The position numbers were made by a program, and so were the translations under genes. From an uncultured Ruaniaceae bacterium (GTDB lineage Bacteria; Actinomycetota; Actinomycetes; Actinomycetales; Beutenbergiaceae): a stretch of 7,320 nt of DNA. The notes below the pieces were generated by a model. That model did no database searches, was not told the origin of the DNA, and worked only from the letters and a program-made list of their open reading frames with translations. Location of the stretch: contig CAMXUZ010000341.1 of assembly GCA_947251855.1 (NCBI GenBank), positions 1-7,320 of the forward strand. Reading direction: 5' to 3'. This document shows positions 5,738-7,320 of this stretch, in pieces. Within the stretch, counting starts at the first letter, position 1. Every line of letters begins with the position of its first letter.

Positions 5738-6532
5738 CTAGGGGGAGTCGGCGATTTTGATGTCGAAGCCGCGGCGGGTGAAACGCTCGAGCTGATCCTC
5801 GCTGACGCCGCGGTCAGTGACGACCGTCGCGAACTCCTCGGGACCCCCGACGGTGGCGAAGGCACGACGGTCGAACTTCGTCGAATCGGCCACGAGGATC
5901 GTTTTCGCGGCGCGGCTCATCATCAGTTTCGTCACCTGCGCCTCGTGATCATCCTGGGAGGTCGCGCCGTGCACCTCATCGATCCCGTCGGTACCGACGA
6001 TCGCGTAATCGAGGGTAACCCCTTTGATCACCGCTTCGGCGTACGGCCCGATCGCCTCATAACTGCGCGGGTTGACCACTCCTCCGGCAATCACTGTGCG
6101 GATCTGCGGGCGCATCGCGAGTTGGGTGGCGATGTTCACCCCGATCGTCACGACCGTCAGGCTCGGGGAGCCGGTGGATTCCAACACGTCAGGGCGCGCC
6201 ATGAGCGCTTCGGCGACGGCCGTCGTCGTCGTTCCCCCACTGAGTCCGATGATGGACCCGTGGGGAATCATCGCGGATACCGCATGCGCAATGACCGACT
6301 TTTGCGACGCGTTGCGCTGGTCCCGGTATCGAACCGGGAGGTCGAAGGCGATCGCGTGCGCCATCGCCCCACCCCGGGTACGGGTGAGCAGCTGTTGCTC
6401 AGCCAGACCGTCGAGGTCCCGGCGGGCAGTCGCGGGGGAGATGCCCAACGTGTCCACGAGTTCCTGCACGGAGACTTCCTGCTTCTCCGCGAGGAGGTCG
6501 AGGATCTGGCCCATCCGTTTCTGTTTGCTCAT
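5738..6532 (-). CDS. DeoR/GlpR family sugar-responsive transcriptional regulator
   Basis: This is a 264-residue DNA-binding regulator, normally a repressor released by a phosphorylated sugar. Residues 6-57 form the DeoR-type winged helix-turn-helix, with VSVQELVDTLGISPATARRD as recognition region and LTRTRGGA as wing. The sensor domain (about 75-245) is the sugar-isomerase-like fold. It carries the phosphate-binding SGGTTTT (98-104), an AGG at 149-151, GTDGID (180-185) and VADSTKF (214-220). ATG 6532 overlaps the TGA of the upstream aldolase gene as ATGA. AAGGA lies six bases before it, so translation is coupled to the aldolase. The position inside an aldolase operon suggests it controls that operon and senses a ketose phosphate on its pathway. 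Operators would be expected at the operon promoter, which is outside the window. AgaR-like specificity is possible but not shown. Confidence 0.93.
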   Translation of the reverse strand: MSKQKRMGQILDLLAEKQEVSVQELVDTLGISPATARRDLDGLAEQQLLTRTRGGAMAHAIAFDLPVRYRDQRNASQKSVIAHAVSAMIPHGSIIGLSGGTTTTAVAEALMARPDVLESTGSPSLTVVTIGVNIATQLAMRPQIRTVIAGGVVNPRSYEAIGPYAEAVIKGVTLDYAIVGTDGIDEVHGATSQDDHEAQVTKLMMSRAAKTILVADSTKFDRRAFATVGGPEEFATVVTDRGVSEDQLERFTRRGFDIKIADSP

Positions 6533-7320
6533 GCGCGTTCCTTCAGCGCGAACAGACGCAACAGGTTCGCCGCGCCGTCGCGGAGCGCGTTCCGGCCCGC
6601 GCCGAGATATTTGCGAGAATCCACGACGTTCGGATTCGCGTCGAAGAACTCGTGAATGGCGGCGGTGAACTGCGTATTCAGGTACGTGGACACGTTGATC
6701 TTCGTCAGCCCCGCCTCGATGCCTGCCTGGATCGTCGCATCAGGAACACCCGAGGAGCCGTGCAGGACGAGCGGCACCTCCAATGCCCGATGGATCTCGG
6801 TAATGAGGTCGAGATCCAGGCTCGCGGTGCGCTCGGTCATCGCGTGGGAGGAACCGACCGCCACGGCGAGGGCGTCCACCCCGGTTTCGGCGACGAATCG
6901 GGCCGCCTCGCCCGGGTCGGTGCGCACCCCGGGGGCGTGCGCGCCATCTTTCCCCCCGATCTCCCCGAGTTCCGCCTCGACGTACACGCCCGCCGCATGG
7001 GCGTCGCGCACCACCCGAGCCGTTTCCCGGACGTTCTCGGCATAGTCGAGCTTCGCGCCGTCGTACATCACCGAGGTGAAGCCGAGTTCGATCGCCGCGA
7101 GGGCGAGTTCGGGGTCCTCGGCGTGGTCCAGGTGCACGGCGACCTCGGCCGTGGATTCCCGGGCAACGGCGAGGGTCGCCGCGGCGATCGGGGTGAGGGA
7201 GCCGTGGAACTTCACGCAGTTCTCCGAGATCTGCAGGATCACCGGCAGGTCCACCTGCTCGGCGGCGGCGACGAGCGCCTCAGCCGTCTCCAAGTGCAGT
7301 ACGTTGAACGCCCCGACCCC
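6529..7320 (-). CDS. Class II ketose-bisphosphate aldolase (fructose/tagatose type), 5' end cut by window edge
   Basis: This zinc enzyme splits fructose-1,6- or tagatose-1,6-bisphosphate, or a related ketose phosphate, into dihydroxyacetone phosphate and an aldehyde. The 263 visible residues begin GVGAFNVLHLETAEA, the usual class II N-terminal segment. Only about 20 residues are probably missing. Numbering from the edge, LDHAED carries the catalytic Asp65 and zinc ligand His66. The other expected zinc ligands are His149 in VGSSHAM and His177 in VLHGSSG. MYDGAKLDYAEN, EAELGEIGG and KINVSTYLN fit the phosphate-binding and active-site loops. TTG 7293 is internal, since the frame runs through it. 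The family members GatY/KbaY/AgaY and class II FbaA cannot be separated safely here. Pairing with a DeoR regulator and the shorter length favour a dedicated catabolic aldolase over the glycolytic enzyme. The stop overlaps the DeoR start by four bases. Confidence 0.94.
   Translation of the reverse strand, partial: GVGAFNVLHLETAEALVAAAEQVDLPVILQISENCVKFHGSLTPIAAATLAVARESTAEVAVHLDHAEDPELALAAIELGFTSVMYDGAKLDYAENVRETARVVRDAHAAGVYVEAELGEIGGKDGAHAPGVRTDPGEAARFVAETGVDALAVAVGSSHAMTERTASLDLDLITEIHRALEVPLVLHGSSGVPDATIQAGIEAGLTKINVSTYLNTQFTAAIHEFFDANPNVVDSRKYLGAGRNALRDGAANLLRLFALKERA

Noticed and set aside
5017..6655. Long plus-strand open frames opposite the aldo/keto reductase and DeoR genes
   Set aside because: These are typical antisense frames in high-GC DNA; the minus strand has complete catalytic and helix-turn-helix motifs and coupled starts.

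Overview
The window looks like chromosomal DNA of a high-GC Actinomycetota, probably of the Micrococcales type. That assignment is an inference from the GC-rich coding style, the actinobacterial-looking DnaG primase, and an aldolase/DeoR gene pair of a kind common in that phylum. No rRNA, integrase, transposase, CRISPR array or recognisable phage gene is visible.

Layout from left to right. Positions 2-1378 (+) hold the 3' three quarters of dnaG, cut by the window edge. A CAU-anticodon tRNA follows at 1443-1519 (+). Then comes a stretch of visibly lower GC, about 1520-3300, read entirely on the minus strand. It contains a small two-helix membrane protein of unknown function, a DUF998-type six-helix membrane protein, and a DUF4267-type small membrane protein broken by two +1 frameshifts. 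This stretch looks like an acquired and partly decaying patch beside the tRNA. Positions 3306-4139 (-) encode a complete calcineurin-like metallophosphoesterase. Divergent from it, 4335-4856 (+) encodes a secreted lipoprotein with a long acidic linker and a C-terminal beta/gamma-crystallin-like domain. A strong hairpin at 4865-4898 separates the lipoprotein from the convergent operon on its right and contains the stop codon of that operon's last gene.

The right end, 4873-7320 (-), is a sugar-catabolism-type operon. In reading order it has a class II ketose-bisphosphate aldolase (5' end outside the window), a DeoR/GlpR-family regulator that starts inside the aldolase stop codon, and an aldo/keto reductase 22 bases further on. 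The likely logic is that the regulator senses a phosphorylated sugar and controls its own operon, while the aldolase splits a ketose bisphosphate to triose phosphates. The role of the reductase is open.

I found no convincing new multi-gene system. The points most worth a second look are the crystallin-like lipoprotein, the doubly frameshifted DUF4267 gene in the low-GC patch, the insertion inside the DnaG TOPRIM domain, and the hairpin shared by two convergent genes.
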